From DATLFI01 sp035524895 (GTDB lineage Bacteria; Acidobacteriota; Thermoanaerobaculia; Multivoradales; Multivoraceae), in NCBI GenBank assembly GCA_035524895.1, contig DATLFI010000360.1, positions 1-46,366 of the forward strand: 46,366 bases of DNA. The letters are read 5' to 3'. Positions 31,832 to 40,506 of this stretch are shown in pieces; the stretch's first letter is position 1, and each line of letters starts with the position of its first letter. Under the pieces are notes generated by a model. The model worked only from the letters and a program-made list of their open reading frames with translations. It was not told the DNA's origin and ran no database searches. The position numbers and the translations under genes were made by a program.

Positions 31832-32988
31832 TCGACACGCGCGACGACTCGCACGTCTGGGGATCGCAGTACGACGTCCGCACCGCCGACCTCGCTTCGC
31901 TGCACGTGCGGGTCACGCGCGATCTACGCGGCCGTCTGGACCGCGGCCTCACCAGCGAGCAGGAGGCACGGGTCGCGCGGCTGCATACCGACGACGCCGA
32001 GTCGTACCAGCTCTACCTGCAAGGCCGCTACTACTGGTACAGGACGCTGCCGGAGGCCTACCACCGTAGCCGCGATCTCTTCCTGCGCGCGATCGAGATC
32101 GACCCCGACTACGCGCTCGCCTGGGCCGGCCTGGGGCACTACTACGGCTTTGGCGCCGCCGCCGGGCTGCTGCCGCCAGACGACTACTGGCCGCGAACGG
32201 AACAGGCCGCCAAGCGGGTCCGCGAGCTCGATCCTCGGCTGCCGGAAGCAGGCCCCCTGTTCGCGGCGCTGACCCTCTACTGGCGTCGCGACTGGGCCGC
32301 CGGAGTGCAGGAGCTCCGACAGGCGACCGAGGCTTTCCCAGAGGCGCTCAACCACCACGCGTTCCTCTTGGGCCTGATCGGTCGGCTCGACGAGTCTTTG
32401 CGTCTGCGCAAGCTCGACATCGCGCGCGACCCGCGGTCGGGACGCTCGCACCGGACGTTGGGCCAAACGTTGTACCTGAACCGACGCCACGAAGAGGCGG
32501 CAACCCACCTCCGCAGAGCCCTCGAGATCGACGACGCCGACCTTCAGGCCTGGCTGTTGTTGGGAGACGTGCTGTTGGAGCTACGACGGGAAAGCGAGGC
32601 CGTCGCCGCCTGGCGCCAGGCGATGGTTCTCTCCGGGAGTGGCGAGCTGGGGGAGCTGCTCGGTCGCACCTACGAGGATTCGGGGCTCGAGGAAGCGGTC
32701 GCGGCAGTCGCCCGTGCGCGAACCGCGGTCTTGCAGGCCACTCGCGCAGGTGGCCAGTACGTGCCGGCCTACGAGATAGCGCGGCAGTACCTGCGCGCGG
32801 GAGATCGAGAGCAGGCAATCCTCTGGGCCGAGAGAGCCTTCGAAGAACGTAACCGCCTGGCCCTCGACATGCTCTCCGACCCCGCGTTCGATCCGCTGCG
32901 CGACGAGCCCCGGTTCCGCGACGCGGTTCTCAGGCTTGGTCTGCCCAAGGAGTGGAGAGAAGCCATCGCCCGGGAGATCGGCGGCTGA
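31693..32988 (+). CDS. TPR C-terminal part of the disrupted Ser/Thr kinase gene
   Basis: 431 residues from ATG 31693, but the homologous stretch already begins at about 31681 (DLRVMSR). The first 80 residues are the FlgO/TolB-like domain that follows the kinase in acidobacterial proteins (ASFRYEGREAETNTIARELG, then DGVAVSLELIDTRDDSHVWG). The rest is TPR-like (YQLYLQGRYYWYR, YALAWAGLGHYYGFG, AATHLRRALEIDDADLQAWL), ending in FRDAVLRLGLPKEW. There is no ribosome site before the ATG, so independent expression is doubtful. It is normally the ligand- or protein-binding tail of the kinase whose front lies at 31067. Confidence 0.72.
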   Translation: MSRAASFRYEGREAETNTIARELGVRGILSGRIAPRPDGVAVSLELIDTRDDSHVWGSQYDVRTADLASLHVRVTRDLRGRLDRGLTSEQEARVARLHTDDAESYQLYLQGRYYWYRTLPEAYHRSRDLFLRAIEIDPDYALAWAGLGHYYGFGAAAGLLPPDDYWPRTEQAAKRVRELDPRLPEAGPLFAALTLYWRRDWAAGVQELRQATEAFPEALNHHAFLLGLIGRLDESLRLRKLDIARDPRSGRSHRTLGQTLYLNRRHEEAATHLRRALEIDDADLQAWLLLGDVLLELRRESEAVAAWRQAMVLSGSGELGELLGRTYEDSGLEEAVAAVARARTAVLQATRAGGQYVPAYEIARQYLRAGDREQAILWAERAFEERNRLALDMLSDPAFDPLRDEPRFRDAVLRLGLPKEWREAIAREIGG

Positions 32989-32990
32989 GC

Positions 32991-33026
32991 CCTCGGCCCT
33001 GCCGTTCGAGGTTGGCAGAGCCGAGG
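32991..33026. terminator. Bidirectional hairpin between converging genes
   Basis: CCTCGGCCCTGCC and GGCAGAGCCGAGG pair over 13 bp with one C-A mismatch and a 10-base loop. It begins two bases after the kinase-tail stop and lies 20 bases from the end of the converging propeller gene, so it can serve both. No U-tract. Confidence 0.5.
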
Positions 33027-33045
33027 TCCAGAGCCGGCCGGCGAG

Positions 33046-34335
33046 CTACCCGCCCAGTGGCACTCTGACGATCCGTCCGGTGAACGCCTCGCTCACCAGC
33101 AGCTCGTGGCGGGATGGCTCGTACGCTAGCCCGGCAGCGCCGATCAGACCCCCGGCAACGACGGTGGGAGTAGCCGAGGGCGTCTCGAAGCGCAGGATGC
33201 GCCCGGGAGCCCGGGCAAGGAAGTTCGTGGAAAATTCGAGCACGTAGGTGACGTCTCCGATCTGCAGCACGTCGGTAACCGTCGTCAGGCCCGAGATGAA
33301 CGGTGTGACCGCTCCCGTCTCGGCATCGACCAGCCTCACACTTGCGACGCCCGTCGCGAACGGGAACCCGGTGAGGAAGCTGACCAGCAGGTCGCCGTCC
33401 TCGCGCACCCAGATCCCGGTCGGCACCGCATCGGTGACCGGACCGCCGAGGTTCGGGAACAGCGGGTTCGCCACCGGCGGGAAGCGCACCAGCACGCTCC
33501 ACCGACCTGTGGCAGCGTCGAGCTGGTTGATGGTGTTCGTCGAGGCGTCGACGACGTAAACGGTGGTGCGCTCCTCGAGCCGTTGACCGAGCGGGCTCTC
33601 GGGAAACAGCGAGGCGAGGAAGTTCGCGTCGCCGAGGCTCAGGTCGGCAAAGCCGAGCTCGACGAGGCCGGCCTGAGTCAAGCTACCCGCGACGGCCGCG
33701 GCGAAGGGGTTCGCCTCGCGAACCGTGGTCACCGGGTCGGGCTCGAGGTCGCGGAAGTCCGCGAGCAGCAGCAGCTCGACGTGCTCGCCGGACTCGTTCT
33801 CGAGCGCCACCTCGAGCCCGTCGGCGAGGCTGCGCACGTGGGCCGAGGTGAGCTCGAAGCCTTCGCGTATGGAGTCTGGTACCGGATCGAAGCGCGCTCG
33901 CAGCACGGAGCTGAAGATCGGCGACGATGGCCCCTCGGGATTGGGGATCGCGCGCGGCGGCTGCATCGCGCTGACCTGATCTCCGGCGCCCATGACTACA
34001 TAGACGGTCGCCTGCGCCTGCGCAACTGCGGTGGGTCCGGCCGGTGCGCCCTCGAAATTGATCGCCGAGGGCAACCAAGAGAGCAACCGGAACTGATCGC
34101 CCCACAGCGAGAGCAGCGCGACGCGACCGTCGTCCTCGCCGGTGCCGGACTCGGCGAGCAGAAAGTTGCCGCCGGGCGTGCGCGCGATCTTGAAAGGCCT
34201 CTCGGTCCCGGCCGTGAGGATCGACTGGGCGACGCCGGCCGCCGGTGACAGCAAAGCGACGATCCCAACCGCAGCGCCCAATAGCTCCCGAACCCGCCTG
34301 CACCTCCAACGTCCGTGGCTTCCAGTGCTGACCAT
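33046..34335 (-). CDS. Exported ScyD/ScyE-family beta-propeller protein
   Basis: 429 residues from ATG 34335, preceded by GGGAG. A signal peptide covers 16-37 (ELLGAAVGIVALLSPAAGVAQ). The body is a NHL-like propeller with repeating strand units (PFKIARTPGGNFLLAESGTG, ERTTVYVVDASTNTINQLDA, TGIWVREDGDLLVSFLTGFP, PSRHELLVSEAFTGRIVRV). ScyD and ScyE were named from the cyanobacterial scytonemin cluster, but most homologues lie outside such clusters; no other scytonemin gene is here. It could bind or store a secreted small molecule or polymer. Transcribed alone, converging on the kinase tail. Confidence 0.82.
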   Translation of the reverse strand: MVSTGSHGRWRCRRVRELLGAAVGIVALLSPAAGVAQSILTAGTERPFKIARTPGGNFLLAESGTGEDDGRVALLSLWGDQFRLLSWLPSAINFEGAPAGPTAVAQAQATVYVVMGAGDQVSAMQPPRAIPNPEGPSSPIFSSVLRARFDPVPDSIREGFELTSAHVRSLADGLEVALENESGEHVELLLLADFRDLEPDPVTTVREANPFAAAVAGSLTQAGLVELGFADLSLGDANFLASLFPESPLGQRLEERTTVYVVDASTNTINQLDAATGRWSVLVRFPPVANPLFPNLGGPVTDAVPTGIWVREDGDLLVSFLTGFPFATGVASVRLVDAETGAVTPFISGLTTVTDVLQIGDVTYVLEFSTNFLARAPGRILRFETPSATPTVVAGGLIGAAGLAYEPSRHELLVSEAFTGRIVRVPLGG

Positions 34336-34479
34336 GTCGCGACTCCCGTGTGCCTTCGCGCGGTGGCGTGCATTCGTCCCAGCGCGTACTGCCTTCGATC
34401 AGGAACGCGAGAACCCGCGGCAGGAACCAGTACCGTTGGTCCGGCTCACCCCTACCCAGTCAGGGCCCAAGCCCGGCCG

Positions 34480-35736
34480 CTACGGCGCGCGACGCATGAT
34501 CAGCGCGCCGTTGGTGCCGCCGAAGCCGAACGAGTTGGTCAGCGCGATCTCGAGCTCGGGGACCTCACGCGGCTCCTTCGGCACGAAGTCGAGGTCGCAG
34601 CCCTCACCGGGCTGGTCGAGATTGATGGTCGGCGGCAGCGTGCGGTGATGCAGCGCGAGTGCGAGCACCCCGGCCTCGAAGCCGCCGGCTGCGCCGAGCA
34701 AGTGGCCGGTTGCCGACTTGGTCGACGACACCGCAAGTCGATGCGCATGCTCGCCGAACACGCGGTGGATCGCCTTGACCTCCGCGATGTCGCCGAGCTC
34801 GGTCGAGGTGCCGTGGGCGTTGATGTACTGGATCGCGTCGGGTGGAAGCTCGGCATCGGCGAGCGCCGCTCGAATCACGCGCACGGCGCCGTCGCCCTCG
34901 GGGTGTGGCGCCGAGATGTGGAAGGCGTCGCCGCTCATGCCGTAGCCCACGATCTCGGCATAGGCGCGAGCACCACGGGCGCGCGCGCGTTCGAGCTCCT
35001 CGAGGATCAGGATGCCCGCGCCCTCGGCGAGCACGAACCCGTCGCGGTCCTTGTCCCACGGCCGCGAGGCGCGCGTTGGGTCGTCATTGCGCTTCGATAG
35101 CGCGCGCATGGCGCAGAAGCCCGACACGGCCAGCGGGGTGATCGTGGACTCGGTGCCGCCCGCGAAAGCCGCGTCGGCATAGCCGTGCTCGATCAGTCGA
35201 TAGGCGTCGCCGACCGCGTGGAGGCCGGTGGTGCAAGCCGTGCAGGGCGAGGAGTTCGGACCCTTCGCCCCGAAACGGATCGACACCTGGCCGGCCGCCA
35301 TGTTGGCGATCAACCCCGGGATGAAGAACGGCGACACCCGGTCTGGCCCCTTTTCGAGCAACACGTGGTGCATGCTCTCGATCGAGGGCAGCCCCCCGAT
35401 ACCGGCGCCGATCAACACCGCTACGCGCTCGCCTTCCTCCTCGCCGATGTCGAGACGCGCGTCGTCGTGCGCGAGCTGGGCGGCGGCGAGCCCGTACTGA
35501 ATGAACAGGTCGATGCGCCGCGCATCCTTCCTATCGAGGAAGCGCGACGCGTCGAAGCCCGACACCTGGCCGGCGATGCGCGACTCGTAGTCGGAGGCGT
35601 CGAAGCGGGTGAGCGGACCGACTCCGCTGCGGCCCTCTAGCAGGCCTTGCCAGTTGGCCTCGGTGCCGACCCCGAGCGGCGACACCAGCCCGATGCCGGT
35701 GACGACGACTCGGCGCCTGATGCGGGATCTGGTCAA
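34480..35736 (-). CDS. fabF: 3-oxoacyl-ACP synthase II
   Basis: 418 residues from TTG 35736, the only start before the conserved RRVVVTGIGLVSPLG. Condensing enzyme of chain elongation: joins malonyl-ACP to acyl-ACP. Catalytic residues: Cys168 in PCTACTTGLHA, His308 in NAHGTST, Lys340 and His345 in STKSATGHLLGAAG. The C-terminus ends with the family SFGFGGTNGALI block. The leader from acpP is pyrimidine-rich, has no Shine-Dalgarno sequence, and follows a terminator-like hairpin, so fabF is probably made at a lower level than acpP. Confidence 0.96.
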   Translation of the reverse strand: MTRSRIRRRVVVTGIGLVSPLGVGTEANWQGLLEGRSGVGPLTRFDASDYESRIAGQVSGFDASRFLDRKDARRIDLFIQYGLAAAQLAHDDARLDIGEEEGERVAVLIGAGIGGLPSIESMHHVLLEKGPDRVSPFFIPGLIANMAAGQVSIRFGAKGPNSSPCTACTTGLHAVGDAYRLIEHGYADAAFAGGTESTITPLAVSGFCAMRALSKRNDDPTRASRPWDKDRDGFVLAEGAGILILEELERARARGARAYAEIVGYGMSGDAFHISAPHPEGDGAVRVIRAALADAELPPDAIQYINAHGTSTELGDIAEVKAIHRVFGEHAHRLAVSSTKSATGHLLGAAGGFEAGVLALALHHRTLPPTINLDQPGEGCDLDFVPKEPREVPELEIALTNSFGFGGTNGALIMRRAP

Positions 35737-35760
35737 AACGGAAAGGGTTGGAAAGGGAGG

Positions 35761-35781
35761 GAAAACGGGAGCTCGCTCCCG
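35761..35781 (-). terminator. Intrinsic terminator or attenuator between acpP and fabF
   Basis: On the minus strand CGGGAG and CTCCCG pair over 6 bp around CGAG and are followed by TTTTC, 31 bases past the acpP stop and before fabF. It would let acpP be transcribed above fabF with partial readthrough. Confidence 0.55.
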
Positions 35782-35811
35782 AGCGGGAACCGACCAAGCT
35801 CCGCGCCGAGC

Positions 35812-36048
35812 TCAGGTCTCGGCGCGCTGCCCGATGTAGTCGATCGCCTCCTGGACGCGCTGGATCTTCTCGGCGTCCTCGTCGGGGATCTCGATCCCGA
35901 ACTCCTCCTCGAAGGCCATCACCAGCTCGACGATGTCGAGCGAGTCAGCGCCCAGGTCATCGGTGAAGCTCGCCTCGGACGTCACCTCGTCGGCGTCGAC
36001 CCCGAGTTGCTCGACGATGATCTCCTTGACCTTCTGTTCGACGGACAT
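35812..36048 (-). CDS. acpP: Acyl carrier protein
   Basis: 78 residues from ATG 36048, with an excellent AGGAGGGA site. A typical acidic four-helix ACP: EQKVKEIIVEQLGVDADEVT, the phosphopantetheine Ser in LGADSLDIVELVMAFEEEFG, and DEDAEKIQRVQEAIDYI. It carries the growing acyl chain for FabD, FabG, FabF, FabH and PlsX, all in this cluster. The 152 bases upstream may hold its own promoter, as in other bacteria. A hairpin with a short T-run follows its stop. Confidence 0.97.
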   Translation of the reverse strand: MSVEQKVKEIIVEQLGVDADEVTSEASFTDDLGADSLDIVELVMAFEEEFGIEIPDEDAEKIQRVQEAIDYIGQRAET

Positions 36049-36200
36049 CGAAGTTCCCTCCTGAATCGGCGGGTGGCCGCAGCCTGACCCCGCTATTGGC
36101 ATTGAGTGTTTGGAGTGCGCGAGTGTGCGCCATGCTCCGGGCACAACCGGCGAGCGGAGACTAGCAGCAAGGCTTCGTCTCGGGCCGCATGGAGGGGCGC

Positions 36201-36944
36201 TCACATGTAGAGTCCCCCGCTGACGTTGAGCACCTCGCCGGTGACGTACCCGGCCTCCTCGCTGGCGAGATAGCAGACCGCCGCTGCCACCTCCTCGCTG
36301 CGACCGAGCCGCTCGAGCGTGATCCCGGCCAGCAGGCGCTCTCTCGCCTCGGCCGCGAGGTCGGCCGTCATAGCCGTCTCGATGTAGCCCGGCGCCACGA
36401 CATTGACGGTGATGCCGCGACTGCCGAGCTCGCGTGCCAGCGACTTGCTGAAGCCGACGAGCCCCGCCTTTGCCGCGGCGTAGTTGCACTGGCCGGGGTT
36501 GCCCATCAGGCCGACCACCGACGAGATCGAGATCACGCGGCCCCAACGCCGCCGCATCATGCCCTTGACCGCCGCCTTGGTGAGCGCGAAAGCACCCGTG
36601 AGGTTGGTGTCGAGCACCCGCCGCCACTGGTCGAGGCTCATACGCAGGAGGATGGTGTCCTGGGTGATGCCGGCGTTGTTGACCAGGATGTCGACCTCGG
36701 CAAACGGCGGCTCCAGAGTGGCAAACGCCTCGGCGATCCGCTCCGCGTCGGCAAGGTCGAGCTGGAGCGTGGCAGCCTCGCCGCCGGCCGCGCGGATCGC
36801 GGCCGCAACGCCCTCGAGGGCTTCCAGGTTGCGGGCGGCCAACACCACGCGGGCTCCGCGACCGGCGAGGGTCCTCGCGATCGCCTCGCCGATGCCGCGT
36901 GAGGCTCCGGTCACCAGGGCGGTTCTGTTCTTCAGATCGAACAT
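36201..36944 (-). CDS. fabG: 3-oxoacyl-ACP reductase
   Basis: 247 residues, a classical short-chain dehydrogenase that reduces 3-oxoacyl-ACP with NADPH. Cofactor loop TGASRGIG at 12-19 and NNAG at 89-92. The catalytic tetrad is Asn114, Ser142, Tyr155 and Lys159 (in GQCNYAAAKAGLVG). The specificity tail reads EVLNVSGGLYM. It starts 11 bases after the fabD stop and is part of the same transcript. Confidence 0.96.
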   Translation of the reverse strand: MFDLKNRTALVTGASRGIGEAIARTLAGRGARVVLAARNLEALEGVAAAIRAAGGEAATLQLDLADAERIAEAFATLEPPFAEVDILVNNAGITQDTILLRMSLDQWRRVLDTNLTGAFALTKAAVKGMMRRRWGRVISISSVVGLMGNPGQCNYAAAKAGLVGFSKSLARELGSRGITVNVVAPGYIETAMTADLAAEARERLLAGITLERLGRSEEVAAAVCYLASEEAGYVTGEVLNVSGGLYM

Positions 36945-36955
36945 CGTCGGCCTTC

Positions 36956-37921
36956 TCAGACGGCAGCACCGCCGCCAGGAGGCGCCAGGGCCGTGTCCAC
37001 GTCGGTCTGTTTCTCGACACTACGGCAGTCGGCACCGCGCTCGATCCGCTTCACCAAACCGGTGAGCACGCTCCCCGGCCCTACTTCGAGGAAGCGGTCG
37101 ACTGCGAGCTCCCCGACCATCCGGCGCACCGACTCCACCCAGCGCACCGGCGCGTCGATCTGGCGGATCAGCGCGTCTCGCGCTTCTGCGCCCCTGCGCA
37201 CCGGCGCAGCGTCCACGTTGCAGACGACGGGAGGCTCGGGGTCGCGGAAGGTGGTCCCTTCCAGTAGAGGAGTCATCGCGACCCGCGCGGGCGCCATCAA
37301 CGGACAGTGGAACGGCGCCGACACCGGTAGCGTCAGCGCGCGCTTCGCGCCGTGCTCGCGTGCTAGAGCTCCGGCGCGCTCGACCGCGACCGAATGCCCG
37401 GCGATCACCACCTGTCCGGGGGCGTTGTAGTTCGCCACCGTGCACACGCCCCCTGTCTCGGCAGCCGCCTGCGCGGCGGCAGCCGCAACGCCCTCGTCGT
37501 CGAGACCGAGCACTGCCGCCATCGCGCCCTCACCCACAGGAACCGCCTGCTGCATGAGCTGACCGCGCCGCCGCACCAGTCGCAGGGCGTCCTCGAGTGC
37601 CAGCACTCCCGTCGAAACCAGCGCCGAATACTCGCCGAGGCTGTGCCCGGCTGCGACCACCAGCTCGATGCCCGCCGCCTCGAGACGGGGACGCAGCTCT
37701 CGCTCCAGCGCTATCGAAGCGGCGAGGATCGCGGGCTGGGTGTTCTCTGTGAGCTGCAGCGCGTCCTCGGGGCCCTCGAAGCACAGCCTCGACAACGGAA
37801 AGCCCAGAGCCTGGTCGGCGGCGGCAAAGACCTCGCGCGCGCGCGGCGAGGACTCGGCGACCTCACGTCCCATGCCGACGCGCTGGGAGCCCTGCCCGGG
37901 GAAGAGAAGTGCGACGCGCAC
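36956..37921 (-). CDS. fabD: Malonyl-CoA:ACP transacylase
   Basis: 321 residues from GTG 37921, two bases after the fabH stop. Moves malonyl from CoA to ACP. FPGQGSQ at 7-13 forms the oxyanion loop, the nucleophile is Ser94 in AGHSLGEYSAL, and His205 in SAPFHCPLM is its partner. Gln169 precedes VVIAGH. Length is typical (E. coli 309). Confidence 0.95.
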   Translation of the reverse strand: MRVALLFPGQGSQRVGMGREVAESSPRAREVFAAADQALGFPLSRLCFEGPEDALQLTENTQPAILAASIALERELRPRLEAAGIELVVAAGHSLGEYSALVSTGVLALEDALRLVRRRGQLMQQAVPVGEGAMAAVLGLDDEGVAAAAAQAAAETGGVCTVANYNAPGQVVIAGHSVAVERAGALAREHGAKRALTLPVSAPFHCPLMAPARVAMTPLLEGTTFRDPEPPVVCNVDAAPVRRGAEARDALIRQIDAPVRWVESVRRMVGELAVDRFLEVGPGSVLTGLVKRIERGADCRSVEKQTDVDTALAPPGGGAAV

Positions 37922-37923
37922 CG

Positions 37924-38928
37924 TCAGAAGCGGACGACCGCGGCACCCCAGGTGAGCCCGGCGCCGAACGCCGACATCAGCACCACGTCGCCAGGCTGGA
38001 TCTGACCGCTGCGGTTGAGCTCGTCGAGAGCGATCGGGATCGAAGCAGCAGAGGTGTTGCCGAAGCGCTCGATGTTGACGTACACACGCTCCGCGGGAAT
38101 GTCGAGTCGCTGGCCGACCGCATCGATGATGCGCCGGTTGGCCTGGTGCGGGATCAGCCACCGCACTTCGGAGTAATCGAGGCCACTCTTGCGCATCGCC
38201 TCGTCGCTGACGTCGGCGAGCGAGCGAACGGCGATCTTGAACGTCTCGCTGCCCTTCATCTTGATGAAGGGCAGGCGGCGCTCGAGGCTCGTGGGGTCAT
38301 TGGGGGGATGGCGGCTGCCGCCGCCCGGCATGCAGATCAGATCCCCCAACGCGCCGTCGCTGTGGAGCGCGGTAGCCAGGACGCCGCGATCCTCGTCGGT
38401 GGCACGCAGGACGACCGCCGCGGCGCCGTCGCCGAACAGCACGCAGGTCGAGCGGTCGGTCCAGTCGGTGAACTTCGACAGGATCTCGCTGCCCACCAGC
38501 AGCACGGTTCGCGCGGAGCCGTTCTCGATGAATTGCGAGGCGATGGCGAGACCGTAGACGAACCCGGAGCAGCCGGCCGAGATGTCGAAGGCGGCGGCCC
38601 GCTTCGCCCCCAGCGCGACCTGGATCAGGCAGGACGTCGCGGGGAAGGGCATGTCCGGCGTGACCGTCGCGCACACCACCAGGTCCAGCTCCGCGGGATC
38701 GACGCCGGCCATCTCGATCGCGTGGCGGGCCGCCGGGATCGAGAAGGTCGAGTTCGCCTCGTCGGCCCGCGCAATGCGGCGCTCGCGGATCCCGCTGCGG
38801 CTGGTGATCCACTCGTCGCTGGTCTCCACCATCCGCTCGAGGTCGGCGTTGGTCAGCCGCTGCTCGGGGATCGCGTGCCCCGTGCCGGCGATCCGCGCGC
38901 GGGTCTTCCGCACCACCGGTCCGCTCAC
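37924..38928 (-). CDS. fabH: 3-oxoacyl-ACP synthase III
   Basis: 334 residues from GTG 38928, which overlaps the plsX stop by two bases (GTGA). A second GTG at 38916 would shorten it by four residues. It starts fatty-acid synthesis by condensing acyl-CoA with malonyl-ACP. The catalytic triad is Cys120 (DISAGCSGFVYG), His261 (LIPHQANRRII) and Asn291 (ERFGNTSAAS), with the C-terminal GAGLTWGAAVVRF. Coupled to plsX and fabD, as in the classical cluster. Confidence 0.96.
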   Translation of the reverse strand: MSGPVVRKTRARIAGTGHAIPEQRLTNADLERMVETSDEWITSRSGIRERRIARADEANSTFSIPAARHAIEMAGVDPAELDLVVCATVTPDMPFPATSCLIQVALGAKRAAAFDISAGCSGFVYGLAIASQFIENGSARTVLLVGSEILSKFTDWTDRSTCVLFGDGAAAVVLRATDEDRGVLATALHSDGALGDLICMPGGGSRHPPNDPTSLERRLPFIKMKGSETFKIAVRSLADVSDEAMRKSGLDYSEVRWLIPHQANRRIIDAVGQRLDIPAERVYVNIERFGNTSAASIPIALDELNRSGQIQPGDVVLMSAFGAGLTWGAAVVRF

Positions 38929-40037
38929 TGAGCTTTGGCTCCGAGAGTCTCGCTCGGGGCGCCGCTGGCCGCCGCTTCCTTGCCAGCGGCCGTCTTGGCC
39001 ATGCGGCGGTCGAGGCGCTTGCCTTCCTCGGCGGTGAAGTGGAGCTCCTCGAGCTTCGCGCTGATGCGTTCGTGCGCCTTGGCCCCGGCGAACGCAACGG
39101 CCCGCCGGATCGCGTTCTGCACCGCCACCGGGTTGGCGCGGCCATGCGCGATGAAGCACCCTGCGCGCAGTCCCAGCAACGGGGCGCCGCCGTACTGGTC
39201 GTAGTGGGTGCGCTCGCGCAGGCGCAGGAAGGCCGGCTTGCACAGCCCGCCGCCGAACCGCGTGAGGGGGCTCCTGCCGATCTCCTCGCGGATCATGTGC
39301 AGCAGCATCTCGGCGAGCGCCTCGGCGCTCTTGAGCACCACGTTGCCGACGAACCCGTCGCAGACGATGACGTCGCAGGTGCCTTCGAAGACGTCCGAGC
39401 CCTCGACGTTGCCGACGAAGTGCAGGTCGGAGCTCTCGAGAGAGCGAAAGACCTCGCGGGTGAAGGCGGTGCCCTTGCTCTCCTCCTCGCCGATCGCGAG
39501 CAGCCCGACCCGAGGTTTCTCTACGCCGACGATCACCTGCGAGTAGATCGACCCCATCACCGCGAACTGGCGCAGGTGGTTGGGCTTCAGGTCGACGTTG
39601 GCGCCGACGTCGAGCAGGACGGTCCAACCCGTGGCGTTGGGTACCGCCGCCGCGAGCGCCGGACGGTCGACGCCGGGCGCCAGGCCGATGCCGACCTTGG
39701 CCGCGATCATCGCCGCGCCGGTGTTGCCGGCCGAGACCATGGCGTCGGCGCCGCCGGCGCCGACCAGGTCGGCGCAGAGGCGGATCGAGGAGCGGCGCTT
39801 CTTGCGCAACGGTGTGATCGCCGGCTCGTCCATCCCCACGACTTCCTCGGCGTGCTGGAACGTCAGGCCCGGGGGCAGGTCGCCCTCGATGCCCAACGTG
39901 CGCAGCTCGGCACGCACGTGGCCCTCGTCGCCGACCAACACGACGGACGTACCGTCCTCCTGGACCGCGCGCAGTGCTCCCGCGACCGGCGCGGCAGGCG
40001 CCAGGTCGCCGCCCATGGCGTCGACGGCGATCCGCAT
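38925..40037 (-). CDS. plsX: Phosphate:acyl-ACP acyltransferase
   Basis: 370 residues from ATG 40037, where the conserved MRIAVDAMGGDLAPAAPV begins. The frame is open to 40169 with an alternative ATG at 40085, and neither start has a strong ribosome site. Family blocks: AMVSAGNTGAAMIAAKVGIG, LLDVGANVDLKPNHL, GEEESKGTAFTREVF, VGNVEGSDVFEGTCDVIVCD and GFVGNVVLKSAEALAEM. It converts acyl-ACP to acyl-phosphate for PlsY and so feeds phospholipids. A charged tail of about 35 residues past the usual end may be lineage-specific. Confidence 0.94.
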   Translation of the reverse strand: MRIAVDAMGGDLAPAAPVAGALRAVQEDGTSVVLVGDEGHVRAELRTLGIEGDLPPGLTFQHAEEVVGMDEPAITPLRKKRRSSIRLCADLVGAGGADAMVSAGNTGAAMIAAKVGIGLAPGVDRPALAAAVPNATGWTVLLDVGANVDLKPNHLRQFAVMGSIYSQVIVGVEKPRVGLLAIGEEESKGTAFTREVFRSLESSDLHFVGNVEGSDVFEGTCDVIVCDGFVGNVVLKSAEALAEMLLHMIREEIGRSPLTRFGGGLCKPAFLRLRERTHYDQYGGAPLLGLRAGCFIAHGRANPVAVQNAIRRAVAFAGAKAHERISAKLEELHFTAEEGKRLDRRMAKTAAGKEAAASGAPSETLGAKAQ

Positions 40038-40201
40038 GGTCTTCAGGACCGGCGTGCGCCCGGGCGGCGCCTCGAGGGCGGGCATGGGAGTTGCCGCTGC
40101 ACGATTGAGGCGGATCTCGCGGACCAGGCCATGATGGGAGGGATAGGTGCGCCGGAGGGGGATTGCCACAGCAAGCCCCGCCGCCGGCCCCCGGCAACGC
40201 G

Positions 40202-40387
40202 CTACAGCGTCTCGCGGCCCTCGATCACTTCGCGGTTCTTGTACTCGCCGCAGCTCGGGCAGGCGCGGTGCGGGAGCTTGACCTCTCCGCAGCTCGGGCA
40301 GACGGACTTCGCGGGCTGGGCCAGCGCGTCGTGGGCGCGACGGCGGTCACGCCGCGCCTTGGAGTGTCGGCGCTTGGGGTTCGGCAT
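40202..40387 (-). CDS. rpmF: Large-subunit ribosomal protein bL32
   Basis: 61 residues. The basic start (MPNPKRRHSKARRDRRRAHD) is diagnostic. A complete zinc ribbon is present: Cys30-x2-Cys33 and Cys43-x2-Cys46, so this is the zinc-binding form. Its position between DUF177 and plsX is the widespread ancestral order. Confidence 0.96.
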   Translation of the reverse strand: MPNPKRRHSKARRDRRRAHDALAQPAKSVCPSCGEVKLPHRACPSCGEYKNREVIEGRETL

Positions 40388-40506
40388 GGCGTCTAACTAC
40401 CTGTTTGCTTGTGTATTCGGTGGGGATTGCCGTCGCGAGGGGCGCCCTGCGGCTACCGCAGGCGCGTTCGGCCAAAGGGCTCCCGTCGACGCGTCGGCGA
40501 AGTCTA

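Noticed and set aside
33046..34335. Scytonemin biosynthesis locus
   Set aside because: Only a ScyD/ScyE-like propeller is present, and such proteins occur widely without the pathway.
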